Positions 6,487 to 12,413 of a stretch of 12,413 nucleotides of DNA are shown one piece after another. Position 1 is the first letter of the stretch. Each line of letters begins with the position of its first letter. A program made the translations under genes and the position numbers. Origin of the DNA: Lachnospiraceae bacterium (GTDB lineage: Bacteria > Bacillota > Clostridia > Lachnospirales > Lachnospiraceae). A model generated the notes under the pieces. It saw only the letters and a program-made list of their open reading frames with translations. It was not told where the DNA came from and did no database searches. Where the stretch lies: the NCBI GenBank assembly GCA_021202715.1, contig JAJQCL010000135.1, positions 1-12,413 on the forward strand, in the 5' to 3' direction.

Positions 6487-8118
6487 TTACAGGTGTGTGT
6501 CATACAGTCCGCAGAAGGGATCCACCGGACTGACGCCGGTAAAGGCTCCCTCACCGGTCAGCTTCGCCAGCGCCGCGGTCACCGTGGCTGCCGTCGCTGT
6601 GTAGGCGTTGATACAGGTCGGCACGCGGGGAATATCCTGCAAATGATAGGGATTCGCGAAAGAGATAAAGGCACAGGCCTCCTCCTTTACAAACCGGGGA
6701 ATCTCCAGCGCATGCTTCTCACACCAGTGGATGCGCACCGCCGTCTGGTTGCTGGCTGCCGGCATATTGCAGAGAATCAATGTCAGCCGGTCCTCCGGCA
6801 GTCCGCGCGTCCCGTGCAGGTCATCCTCCAGAGGATTGTAACACTCCACCGCGAAGCCGCGATTCGTCAGGAAGTTCGCGGCAAGCTCCGTCAGGGAACC
6901 GTCATACGTCTCATCCTGCCCCAGCGTCACCAGGCGAATCTGCGGGAAACGCTCCGGCCGCACCGGGATGAGGTTCTGATTGTCCTTCACCAGCGTAATC
7001 GCTTTGTCCGCGCACCGACGCTGCTCCTTCTTTGCATCAACGTCCGGCACAGGGTACTCACGGTTCAACACTGCCTTCATCGCCAGCACCCGCGTCACCG
7101 CTTCAACCCGGCGTTCCTGCGCCAGACGGCCGTCCCCGATGGCCTCCAGAATATAGGAAATGTCCTCCCGGATATCCGTGCCGTAGCAAAGCATGTCGCA
7201 TCCGGCCATGATGCTGTGAGGGATGGCTTCCCGCCGGGGCATGGTCATCGTATATCCGCCCATGATCGTAGCGTCGGTTATGATCAGTCCATTAAAACCG
7301 AAACGCTCCCGCAGCACGCCGGTGAGCATTTCCTTCGACTGGCTGCCCGGCAGCAGCTCCGCCTGCGGATTGATCTCCCGGATCACATGAGGCTGCACGA
7401 TATGTCCCACCATCACACTCATCAGTCCCTCGTCAATCAGCGTCTGATAAATGTGCCCATAGGTGTCATACCATTCCGCGGCAGACAGGTCATTATACGT
7501 CGGATGCAGATGCTGATCGCGGAAATCCACTCCGTCGCCGGGAAAATGCTTGCAGGCCGCGGCGACGCCGTATTTCTGAATCGTACGCACAAAGACGCGG
7601 GCATTTTCCAGCACCTTCTCCGTGTCGCTGCCGAAGGTACGCACATTTGTGATGGGATTGCGCCAGTTCATATCAATATCCACCACCGGCGAAAAGGTCC
7701 AGTTCACGCCGACCTCGCGCCCTTCCCGGGCGCAGACGGCGGCAAAGGCCTCAGTGCAACAGAGATCATTGGCCGCCGCCACCTGCAGCTGTGAACCAAA
7801 ATACGTTCCGTCAGACAGCACACCGGCGCCGCCCTCCTCCAGGTTGGCCGCCTTCAGCAGAGGGATCTTCGCATAAGCATCCAGACCAGCGTATTTTGCC
7901 CGGATCTCCTCCCGTGGACCCGGCCGGAAGAGCACACCGGCCACACCGTACTTCTCCACCAGCTCCTGCAGCCCGTCCGGGGTCTGCGCATCGACCCGCA
8001 CACAGACCCTCTGACCGGCCTTCTCTTCCGCTGTCATGGAGGCCAGAGTATTCTCCACCCGCTCCATCTCCGCTTCCGTCAGACAGAAGGGTTTCTCTTT
8101 CAGACAGGACATATTCAT
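6487..8118 (-). CDS. GH3 enzyme, NagZ type with Asp-His dyad
   Basis: The product has 543 residues counted from ATG 8118. A TIM-barrel domain carries KHFPGDGVDFRDQH, which aligns position by position with the NagZ KHFPGHG...DSH loop; the Asp-x-His dyad (DQH) serves as acid/base. The nucleophile Asp is in GFNGLIITDATIMGG. A C-terminal alpha/beta domain starts at about KAITLVKDNQNLIPV. This marks the N-acetylglucosaminidase/phosphorylase branch of GH3 rather than classical beta-glucosidases with a distant Glu acid, although the second NagZ histidine is Asp here (GDG). There is no signal peptide, so it acts in the cytoplasm. The substrate could be a beta-GlcNAc or beta-glucoside conjugate; some enzymes with the dyad are phosphorylases. 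The start is ATG 8118 because GGAGGA lies six bases upstream; a GTG at 8136 would place that site inside the gene. It is 26 bases after the esterase gene, so co-transcribed. Confidence 0.88.
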   Translation of the reverse strand: MNMSCLKEKPFCLTEAEMERVENTLASMTAEEKAGQRVCVRVDAQTPDGLQELVEKYGVAGVLFRPGPREEIRAKYAGLDAYAKIPLLKAANLEEGGAGVLSDGTYFGSQLQVAAANDLCCTEAFAAVCAREGREVGVNWTFSPVVDIDMNWRNPITNVRTFGSDTEKVLENARVFVRTIQKYGVAAACKHFPGDGVDFRDQHLHPTYNDLSAAEWYDTYGHIYQTLIDEGLMSVMVGHIVQPHVIREINPQAELLPGSQSKEMLTGVLRERFGFNGLIITDATIMGGYTMTMPRREAIPHSIMAGCDMLCYGTDIREDISYILEAIGDGRLAQERRVEAVTRVLAMKAVLNREYPVPDVDAKKEQRRCADKAITLVKDNQNLIPVRPERFPQIRLVTLGQDETYDGSLTELAANFLTNRGFAVECYNPLEDDLHGTRGLPEDRLTLILCNMPAASNQTAVRIHWCEKHALEIPRFVKEEACAFISFANPYHLQDIPRVPTCINAYTATAATVTAALAKLTGEGAFTGVSPVDPFCGLYDTHL

Positions 8119-8144
8119 ATATCTTCCTCCGTGCACTTAAGTTC

Positions 8145-9116
8145 TCACTTCAGGTTCTTGTCCAGCCAGGACCAGAGGACACGCAGGTTCCATTCGCTGG
8201 AATACTCACGATCCTCATGATCCGCCTGCGGCAGCGGTACGAACTCCACTCTCCCGTGCCCCAGTTTCTCATAGATGGCATGGACCAGATTGACACTCTG
8301 CATAAAAGGCACCAGCCGGTCCATACAGCCGTGCTCGACCAGCATGGGCGCCATGTTTTCATTAATATACGTAGCCGGATCTGCCTTCGCCAGCCATTCG
8401 TCCGACAGGGTGGGCAGCGCGCCGCCCATATAGCTGCTCTCCGCCGACTCCGGTGTGTCATGATCGACAAAGCTGACGCCATTGGCGCGCGCCTGGTCGT
8501 CCATATGCCGGAAATCCATCGGCCCGAACTGATCGACACAGGCCTGCACCGTGCACTCCGTATCGAAGGTCATGCCCTCCTCGCCGGGGAACTGACCGTT
8601 AGGGATGTTCATGCCCATCAGGGCCGCCAGATTGCCCCCGGCACTGCCGCCCAGAGCGCAGATACGGTCGGGATCGATCGAGTATTCCGCCGCATGACGC
8701 CGCAGGAAACGGAAGGCCTCCCGGCAGTCCAGCACCGCCGCCGGGAAGATGGCCTCCCCGCTGAGCCGATACTCTACTGAGGCAATTGCATAGCCATGCG
8801 CCAGTCCTTTCAGATACGTATCCATATGGTCGTCCCGCTTGTCTCCCATACCAAAGCCGCCGCCGTGCATATGAACGACCAGCGGGAAGGGGCCTTCGCC
8901 CTCCTCCGGCAGATAGAGATCCAGCCGCTGCGCCGGGGACTGATCCGCGTAGGGAACATCCAGAAATTTGCGCTTCACCCAGCTGATATCCGCCATTTTC
9001 ATCTCCATGCCGCCTGGCTGCCCCTCCCCGTCGGGTTCAGCAGAAAAGCGCAGGGACTGCTCCAGATTGTCATAATCCTCCACGCCGAAGGGTTTCTTTT
9101 CCTGTTCCTGACTCAT
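8145..9116 (-). CDS. Alpha/beta-hydrolase esterase (BD-FAE/HSL-like), possible phenolic-ester hydrolase
   Basis: The 323-residue cytoplasmic alpha/beta hydrolase shows an oxyanion motif HGGGFGMGD (about 84-92), nucleophile elbow GGSAGGN with Ser at about 158, acid Asp at about 266 (HGCMDRLVP) and His at about 300 (ADHED). SVEYRLSGEAIFPAAVLDCREAF is typical of esterase/lipase COG0657 and of feruloyl-esterase-like BD-FAE proteins. There is no signal peptide; about 50 acidic residues precede the core. Beside an LpdC-like decarboxylase, an attractive role is release of a hydroxybenzoate or cinnamate from a sugar ester, but deacetylation of imported sugars is equally possible. The start is ATG 9116 with AAGGA eight bases upstream. 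Just before it, an out-of-frame ATG is followed at once by TGA (ATGTGATGAG). The GH3 gene follows after 26 bases. Confidence 0.88.
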   Translation of the reverse strand: MSQEQEKKPFGVEDYDNLEQSLRFSAEPDGEGQPGGMEMKMADISWVKRKFLDVPYADQSPAQRLDLYLPEEGEGPFPLVVHMHGGGFGMGDKRDDHMDTYLKGLAHGYAIASVEYRLSGEAIFPAAVLDCREAFRFLRRHAAEYSIDPDRICALGGSAGGNLAALMGMNIPNGQFPGEEGMTFDTECTVQACVDQFGPMDFRHMDDQARANGVSFVDHDTPESAESSYMGGALPTLSDEWLAKADPATYINENMAPMLVEHGCMDRLVPFMQSVNLVHAIYEKLGHGRVEFVPLPQADHEDREYSSEWNLRVLWSWLDKNLK

Positions 9117-9145
9117 CACATAGTTCCTTTCTTCTCTTACAATTC

Positions 9146-9161
9146 GCCTGCTTTCGCAGGC
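9146..9161 (-). other. GAAA-tetraloop hairpin in the esterase leader
   Basis: On the minus strand GCCTGC-GAAA-GCAGGC forms a perfect 6-bp stem with a GNRA loop, about 20 bases upstream of the esterase ribosome site. No U-run follows, so it is more likely an mRNA-stabilising or processing structure than a terminator. No convincing promoter was seen in 9122-9236. Confidence 0.4.
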
Positions 9162-9236
9162 AGCCTCACATATCAGACGCCGTCACGCATCCGGCCGCCA
9201 GGGAATAACGCTTTCGCGGCACGCTGCGTGAAAACA

Positions 9237-9275
9237 CGCATATGGCAAACGGCATTTCGTCGTTTACCATATGCG
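9237..9275 (-). terminator. Long hairpin after the symporter gene (probable partial terminator)
   Basis: The 15-base arms CGCATATGGCAAACG (9237-9251) and CGTTTACCATATGCG (9261-9275) pair on the minus strand with 14 Watson-Crick pairs and one G-U pair around a 9-base loop, 23 bases past the symporter stop. TGTTTTC follows, a short U-tract. It could terminate, or attenuate so that the transporter mRNA is more abundant or more stable than the enzyme genes downstream. Confidence 0.55.
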
Positions 9276-9298
9276 AATTCAGTTATTTCTTTAAAACT

Positions 9299-10663
9299 TT
9301 ATCTGCGTGCCGCGGCTTCCTGATCCTTTTTGGCGTTGGCTTCGCGGTACTGAGGTGCGTACTTCTCCACATTGGTGAGCAGCACCAGGATGAGAATGAC
9401 CACACCGAAGATGGCTCCCATGTATGTATAGTTGAACTGGATGGCGGAAACCACGCCGGCCGACTGTGCCTCCAACGTCGCATCATATCCAACTGCGGCC
9501 AGAATCCAGGCGCACATACCGGAGCCGAAGCCCATGCCGATCTTGGAACCGATGGACTGTGCCGAGGAGATCAGACCCTCAGAACGGATGCCGAATTTCC
9601 AGTAGCCATATTCCACCACGTCAGGCACCAGCGCAAAGACTGCGCTCAGCAGAGGACCGGCACCCAGAGAACGGATGATCACGCCAATGGTAACCAGCGT
9701 CGTATTCGTCCCGGCCAGACCGGCGATGACGAAGCCGATAATCAGCAGCACCGCGCCCATGCTCAGGTAAGCCTGCTTCGACCATCTCTTGGAAATGGCG
9801 GGCATCAGCAGCAGAATCACGATACCGGGCGCCTGCCCGGCCGCCATCAGAACCGAGACAAACATCGCATTTCCAAGCACCACATTGCAGTAATAGGACT
9901 GCGCGGCAATCGCATTGGCATTCATCAGCAGAGAGAAGACACCGATGAGCAGCAGCAGCCAGAAATAGCGGTTCTTCATGACAGAGGGGAACTGCTCCTT
10001 GATAGACGGCTGATCGGCCGCTTCCGGCTTGAGCTCTTCCTCCTCTTCCGTACCAAGCTCTCTGTTGACCAGGCCGGAGATAAGAATCAGCACACCGGCA
10101 ACCAGGCCTAGGATGATGCTGGCCCAGTGCCAGCCCAGCGCCAGAACCAGAGGCGTGATGGCAGAACCGGCGATCAGACCGATGATGTTGTTGCCGAGGG
10201 CAGAGAACGTCGCCAGCATCGTATTGTCATCCGGGTCACGCGTCATCAGCGGCAGCATGGCCGTATTGGCGATCCCGAAGATCGTGTACACGACGACCGA
10301 CATAAAGATGTAGGTGGCATAGGCGTAAATCAGCTTGGCACTGGCTCCGGCCGCGACCGGAACATGCATCAGCAGCACGATGCCGAGGAAGGTCAGCGGG
10401 CCGGACAGGATCACCCAGGGTCTTGCCTTGCCCCATTTCGTACGCGTGCGGTCGACCACGACGCCCATCAGCAGATCACTGAATCCGTCAAAGACACGGC
10501 AGACCACGAACATGGTGCCGATGGCCGCCGCGCCCAGCATGGCGGTGTCCGTGTAGTAGCTCAGCAGGAAGGCCGCGCCGATCTGGCTGAAAATATTTCC
10601 GCCGCCGGTTCCTAACCCGTAGATGATTTTCCGCCACAGCGGAACCTTTTTGTTTGTGTTCAT
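9299..10663 (-). CDS. GPH (MelB-like) glycoside:cation symporter
   Basis: The 454-residue protein has about twelve hydrophobic segments and the GPH signature after the second one: VFDGFSDLLMG (about 57-67), then DRTRTKWGKARPW (71-83). D59 and D63 occupy the positions of MelB Asp55 and Asp59, which bind the coupling Na+/H+. An acidic cytoplasmic loop (TEEEEELKPEAADQ, about 210-224) divides the two six-helix halves. It would import a glycoside or oligosaccharide; family members carry melibiose, glucuronides and xylosides, and the actual substrate is unknown. Its place as first gene of the catabolic run and opposite lysR suggests the inducer or substrate is what the downstream hydrolases use. 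The start ATG has AAGGAGG seven bases upstream, with a second GGAGG further up. The promoter has a perfect TATAAT (10726-10731). Confidence 0.92.
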   Translation of the reverse strand: MNTNKKVPLWRKIIYGLGTGGGNIFSQIGAAFLLSYYTDTAMLGAAAIGTMFVVCRVFDGFSDLLMGVVVDRTRTKWGKARPWVILSGPLTFLGIVLLMHVPVAAGASAKLIYAYATYIFMSVVVYTIFGIANTAMLPLMTRDPDDNTMLATFSALGNNIIGLIAGSAITPLVLALGWHWASIILGLVAGVLILISGLVNRELGTEEEEELKPEAADQPSIKEQFPSVMKNRYFWLLLLIGVFSLLMNANAIAAQSYYCNVVLGNAMFVSVLMAAGQAPGIVILLLMPAISKRWSKQAYLSMGAVLLIIGFVIAGLAGTNTTLVTIGVIIRSLGAGPLLSAVFALVPDVVEYGYWKFGIRSEGLISSAQSIGSKIGMGFGSGMCAWILAAVGYDATLEAQSAGVVSAIQFNYTYMGAIFGVVILILVLLTNVEKYAPQYREANAKKDQEAAARR

Positions 10664-10725
10664 AAAATTACCTCCTTGTTTCTCCTCCTGTGTATTTTTT
10701 GTCGTTTTTTCAGCGACTTGATATA

Positions 10726-10754
10726 ATTATATGCTACAAACGGTTGACAATCAA
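10726..10754 (-). promoter_or_regulatory. Promoter of the symporter/catabolic operon
   Basis: On the minus strand TTGATT (10749-10754) and a perfect TATAAT (10726-10731) are 17 bases apart, giving a start near 10719 and a leader of about 56 bases. The weak -35 fits an activator-dependent promoter. It touches the divergent lysR -35 at base 10749. Confidence 0.65.
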
Positions 10755-10773
10755 TTTGAATTCATGGTACGAT
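10744..10773 (+). promoter_or_regulatory. Promoter of lysR-lpdD
   Basis: TTGACA (10744-10749, perfect) and TACGAT (10768-10773, 4/6) lie 18 bases apart, with the start near 10780 and a leader of about 127 bases. Its -35 abuts the divergent symporter -35, so the two promoters occupy the same DNA. Confidence 0.6.
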
Positions 10774-10775
10774 TG

Positions 10776-10790
10776 ATTCCGTAGTGGAAT
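10776..10790. promoter_or_regulatory. LysR-type regulator recognition box
   Basis: ATTCC-N5-GGAAT is a perfect dyad of the T-N11-A form typical of LysR-family recognition sites. Its centre (10783) is about 64 bases upstream of the inferred symporter start, the classical activation position, and lies over the inferred lysR start, where binding would repress lysR. A second dyad, AATCAAT-N16-ATTGATT (10749-10755 / 10772-10778), overlaps both and could include the activation subsite. Confidence 0.6.
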
Positions 10791-10809
10791 TAAATGATAC
10801 AAGGGAACA

Positions 10810-10874
10810 AAGGCCAGGAATGGAGCGCTTACACAAGGTACTCCCTGCAGGTGTGCGTTCCTGTTCCTGACCTT
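10810..10874 (+). other. Structured lysR leader
   Basis: AAGGCCAGGAA (10810-10820) pairs with TTCCTGACCTT (10864-10874), 10 of 11 positions, enclosing a 43-base loop. TTCCTG occurs twice in tandem (10858-10863, 10864-10869), so the CAGGAA arm has two possible partners. No U-run follows and no T-box or riboswitch signature was recognised. Confidence 0.35.
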
Positions 10875-10906
10875 AGGGTCCGCAACAGCATGAGGAGATA
10901 GCAGGT

Positions 10907-11866
10907 ATGGATATTTCTTATTTCAGTGAATTCGTAGTTCTGGCGGAGACGCAGAACTTCTGGGCGGCGTCGGACCGGCTCTTCATCAGCCAGTCCGCTC
11001 TGTCCAAGCACATCAAATCCCTCGAGACCAGTCTGGGGGCGCCGCTCTTTGACCGGACATCCCGCCGGGTCAGTCTCTCGGACTTCGGGCGGGAGATGCT
11101 CCCCTATGCCCAGTCGATCGCCCGGACCCGTTGTGATTATGAGACGGCGGCTTTTAATTTCCTGCATCAGGAAAATGTCACACTGGAGATCGCCTCGATC
11201 CCCGTCCTCGCTCACTACAACATCACAGAGGCTCTGCTGCAGTTCCGGCAGGCGCATCCGACCGTCCAGGTCAACATTCAGGAGATGGACACGCTGCAGG
11301 TGCGGGAAATGCTGCTGACTCGTGAATGTGAGATCGCCATCTACCGGGACTCGCCGACCTATCTGGATCACGACCCGGACAAGGAAAGCCGACTGGTGAA
11401 GCTCCCCTATGCCAGAGACCAGCTTCTCGCCGTCCTTCCGCCGAATCACCCTCTCAGCACCGCTTCTCATCTCCGGCTCTCCCAGCTGGCCGACGAGAAT
11501 TTTGCGCTGATCCACACAGACACGCTTCCCTACAATCTGTGCCTGCGGGCCTGTCAGGAGGCAGGATTCCACCCCCGGATTATCTTCACCTCCCACAACC
11601 TGGAATCCATTCTCGACACCGTGCGCAAGGGCCGCTGCGTGGCGTTGCTCTTCACGAACCATCTGAACTTCCCGCACTATGTGGATTTTGGCAGCACACC
11701 GCCCTTTGTGGCTGTTCCCATCGCCCCTACCATCGAGACCGTCGTTTATCTGAGCTATCGCCGGGACGAGACTCTCTCCTCCGCCGCCACGCATTTTATT
11801 GATTTCTGTAAGCAGGCGCGGGCCGGACTGATCAACCGTGTGGAGGAAACGACCGATGAACAATAA
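10907..11866 (+). CDS. LysR-type transcriptional regulator of the phenolic-acid locus
   Basis: The 319-residue protein has a LysR winged helix-turn-helix at 1-60 (MDISYFSEFVVLAETQNF, then AASDRLFISQSALSKHIKSLE, LGAPLFDRTSRRVSLSDFG). A linker helix and a two-lobed effector-binding domain (about 90-305) follow, starting VTLEIASIPVLAHYNI and including CEIAIYRDSP and LLAVLPPNHPLS. It is expected to bind the ATTCC-N5-GGAAT box in the divergent promoter region and to activate the symporter operon on sensing a pathway compound. In Lactiplantibacillus the gallate decarboxylase/tannase cluster is under the LysR-type TanR, which supports a phenolic effector, though orthology is not established here. 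AGGAG lies upstream of ATG 10907. Its last 11 bases overlap the start of the LpdD-like gene. Confidence 0.92.
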   Translation: MDISYFSEFVVLAETQNFWAASDRLFISQSALSKHIKSLETSLGAPLFDRTSRRVSLSDFGREMLPYAQSIARTRCDYETAAFNFLHQENVTLEIASIPVLAHYNITEALLQFRQAHPTVQVNIQEMDTLQVREMLLTRECEIAIYRDSPTYLDHDPDKESRLVKLPYARDQLLAVLPPNHPLSTASHLRLSQLADENFALIHTDTLPYNLCLRACQEAGFHPRIIFTSHNLESILDTVRKGRCVALLFTNHLNFPHYVDFGSTPPFVAVPIAPTIETVVYLSYRRDETLSSAATHFIDFCKQARAGLINRVEETTDEQ

Positions 11867-12245
11867 CTGTCTTCATGTTGAGAAAAACGTCTGCGACATC
11901 ACCCTGCTCTGTGATCTGATTCCCATGGGTCGGGATGTCACGCTCTGCATTCATTCTAAACCCGGCGGTCATATAGGCTCGGCGGCGTTGGCCGTCGCCC
12001 GTCCCAGCCTCACCGGGCAGGGCCAGAGCACTACGACCTCCGTCCTGAACTGTGTCGGTCACAAGGATGATGCGGTCGCCGTTCATCTGGCCGAAGCCGT
12101 AAGCAAAGCAATTGGCTGCACCGCCGTCTGCGTCTGCGGCATCCACGTCGATGGACTCTCCCCGGAGGGCATCGAGACGGTGCTTGCGGCCTGCCGGGAG
12201 ATTGAGGGAGAGATTCTGCAGGCTCTGGCACAGCCAGAAGACTGA
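11856..12245 (+). CDS. lpdD: LpdD-like accessory protein of hydroxyaryl acid decarboxylase (prenyl-flavin chaperone family)
   Basis: The 129-residue soluble protein shares with the remembered Lactiplantibacillus LpdD the glycine motif GGHIGSAALA (37-46; GGTNPHIGDV there), GHKDDAVAVHLAEAVSK (68-84; SHDGRFHKD...SERMAKRI) and GIHVDGLSPEGIE (95-107; GIHVNQITKAQI). The predicted role is helping load or protect prenylated FMN for its UbiD partner, here presumably the LpdC-like protein at 4830-6308, with which it would act in the cytoplasm. The start is ATG 11856, seven bases after GGAGGAA; a GTG at 11838 would put that ribosome site inside the gene. It overlaps lysR by 11 bases, so the two are co-transcribed and perhaps translationally coupled. 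That position, apart from lpdC and with the regulator, is unusual. The identity rests on motif recall, not a search. Confidence 0.78.
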   Translation: MNNNCLHVEKNVCDITLLCDLIPMGRDVTLCIHSKPGGHIGSAALAVARPSLTGQGQSTTTSVLNCVGHKDDAVAVHLAEAVSKAIGCTAVCVCGIHVDGLSPEGIETVLAACREIEGEILQALAQPED

Positions 12246-12314
12246 TCTTTCTGTACAGTTTCCCTCCTTTCCGAATCAATTCCAATCAAGAAAGAAAAAT
12301 CCGCGAAATTCGAA

Positions 12315-12343
12315 TTGTTCTTTTTCGTCCTTCTGTCTACAAT
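12315..12343 (+). promoter_or_regulatory. Candidate promoter leading out of the right edge
   Basis: TTGTTC (12315-12320) and TACAAT (12338-12343; 5/6) are 17 bases apart. The 10-base palindrome AATTCGAATT (12307-12316) overlaps the -35 and could be an operator. No clear terminator for lpdD is seen in 12246-12314, so read-through is possible. Confidence 0.35.
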
Positions 12344-12362
12344 GAATACAGAAAGTTTAAAT

Positions 12363-12412
12363 AGGCTCTCGGAATCCTGAGCCTTCTGGCCGAAATTCAG
12401 CGGCCGACTGAA
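12363..12412 (+). other. Hairpins at the window edge, possible leader of the next gene
   Basis: AGGCTC / GAGCCT (12363-12368 / 12379-12384) and GGCCG / CGGCC (12388-12392 / 12401-12405) form two hairpins downstream of the candidate promoter. TTCAG (12396-12400), in the loop of the second, can pair with CTGAA (12408-12412), which would compete with it or form a pseudoknot. The element is cut by the window edge, and no known riboswitch was recognised. Confidence 0.3.
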
Positions 12413-12413
12413 C

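Noticed and set aside
8119..8136. GTG start adding six residues to the GH3 protein
   Set aside because: The GGAGGA ribosome site would fall inside the coding region; ATG 8118 is ideally spaced from it.
10780..10906. T-box or known riboswitch in the lysR leader
   Set aside because: There is no T-box antiterminator sequence, no terminator U-run and no recognisable riboswitch core.
11838..11855. GTG start adding six residues to the LpdD-like protein
   Set aside because: The extension would encode the GGAGGAA ribosome site itself; ATG 11856 is correctly spaced.
10829..11863. Minus-strand frame of about 344 codons opposite lysR
   Set aside because: It has no recognisable domain and lies opposite a clear LysR protein; it also runs through the lysR leader.
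1..12413. CRISPR arrays, tRNA or rRNA genes, insertion sequences, phage or toxin-antitoxin genes
   Set aside because: Reading through both strands gave no spaced repeats, tRNA-like folds, transposase motifs or integrase motifs.

Overview
The window looks like a piece of an anaerobic, moderately GC-rich Clostridia-type genome (Bacillota; Lachnospiraceae/Oscillospirales-like gut or rumen bacterium). The reasons are strong GGAGG ribosome sites, a minimal SufC-SufB type iron-sulfur locus without SufS/SufU/SufE here, GPH-type glycoside uptake, phosphorolytic sugar enzymes and a lactobacillus-like hydroxyaryl acid decarboxylase. The species cannot be fixed from the sequence. Seven of nine main genes are on the minus strand; the last two are on the plus strand.

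Region A (1-2330, minus): a three-gene operon with a SecB-like chaperone candidate (1719-2183), a SufC ATPase (954-1697) and a short SufB/SufD-core protein (37-954). The last two overlap in TAATG. A structured intergenic region and a probable terminator separate it from region B.

Region B (2330-10663, minus), in transcription order: GPH/MelB-like glycoside:cation symporter, alpha/beta-hydrolase esterase, NagZ-type GH3 enzyme, LpdC-like UbiD decarboxylase (gallate/protocatechuate type) and GH65 disaccharide phosphorylase. The genes are spaced by short gaps, or by gaps carrying hairpins. The 5' leader of the decarboxylase gene contains an unusual duplicated hairpin plus Shine-Dalgarno module.

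Region C (10664-12413, plus): a LysR-type regulator, transcribed divergently from the symporter, overlaps by 11 bases a small gene resembling LpdD, the accessory protein (prenylated-flavin chaperone) of the Lactiplantibacillus gallate decarboxylase. A good LysR box (ATTCC-N5-GGAAT) lies about 64 bases upstream of the inferred symporter transcription start and over the inferred lysR start. The right edge holds a promoter-like signal and hairpins that may lead into a gene outside the window.

Taken together, regions B and C read as one predicted system for plant phenolic conjugates. A glycoside or galloyl-sugar would be imported, cleaved in the cytoplasm by the esterase and GH3/GH65 enzymes, and the freed hydroxybenzoate decarboxylated by LpdC with LpdD help, under LysR control. 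The flavin prenyltransferase (UbiX/LpdB) needed to make the cofactor is not in the window. The enzyme families are well supported; the shared substrate and pathway are inference.
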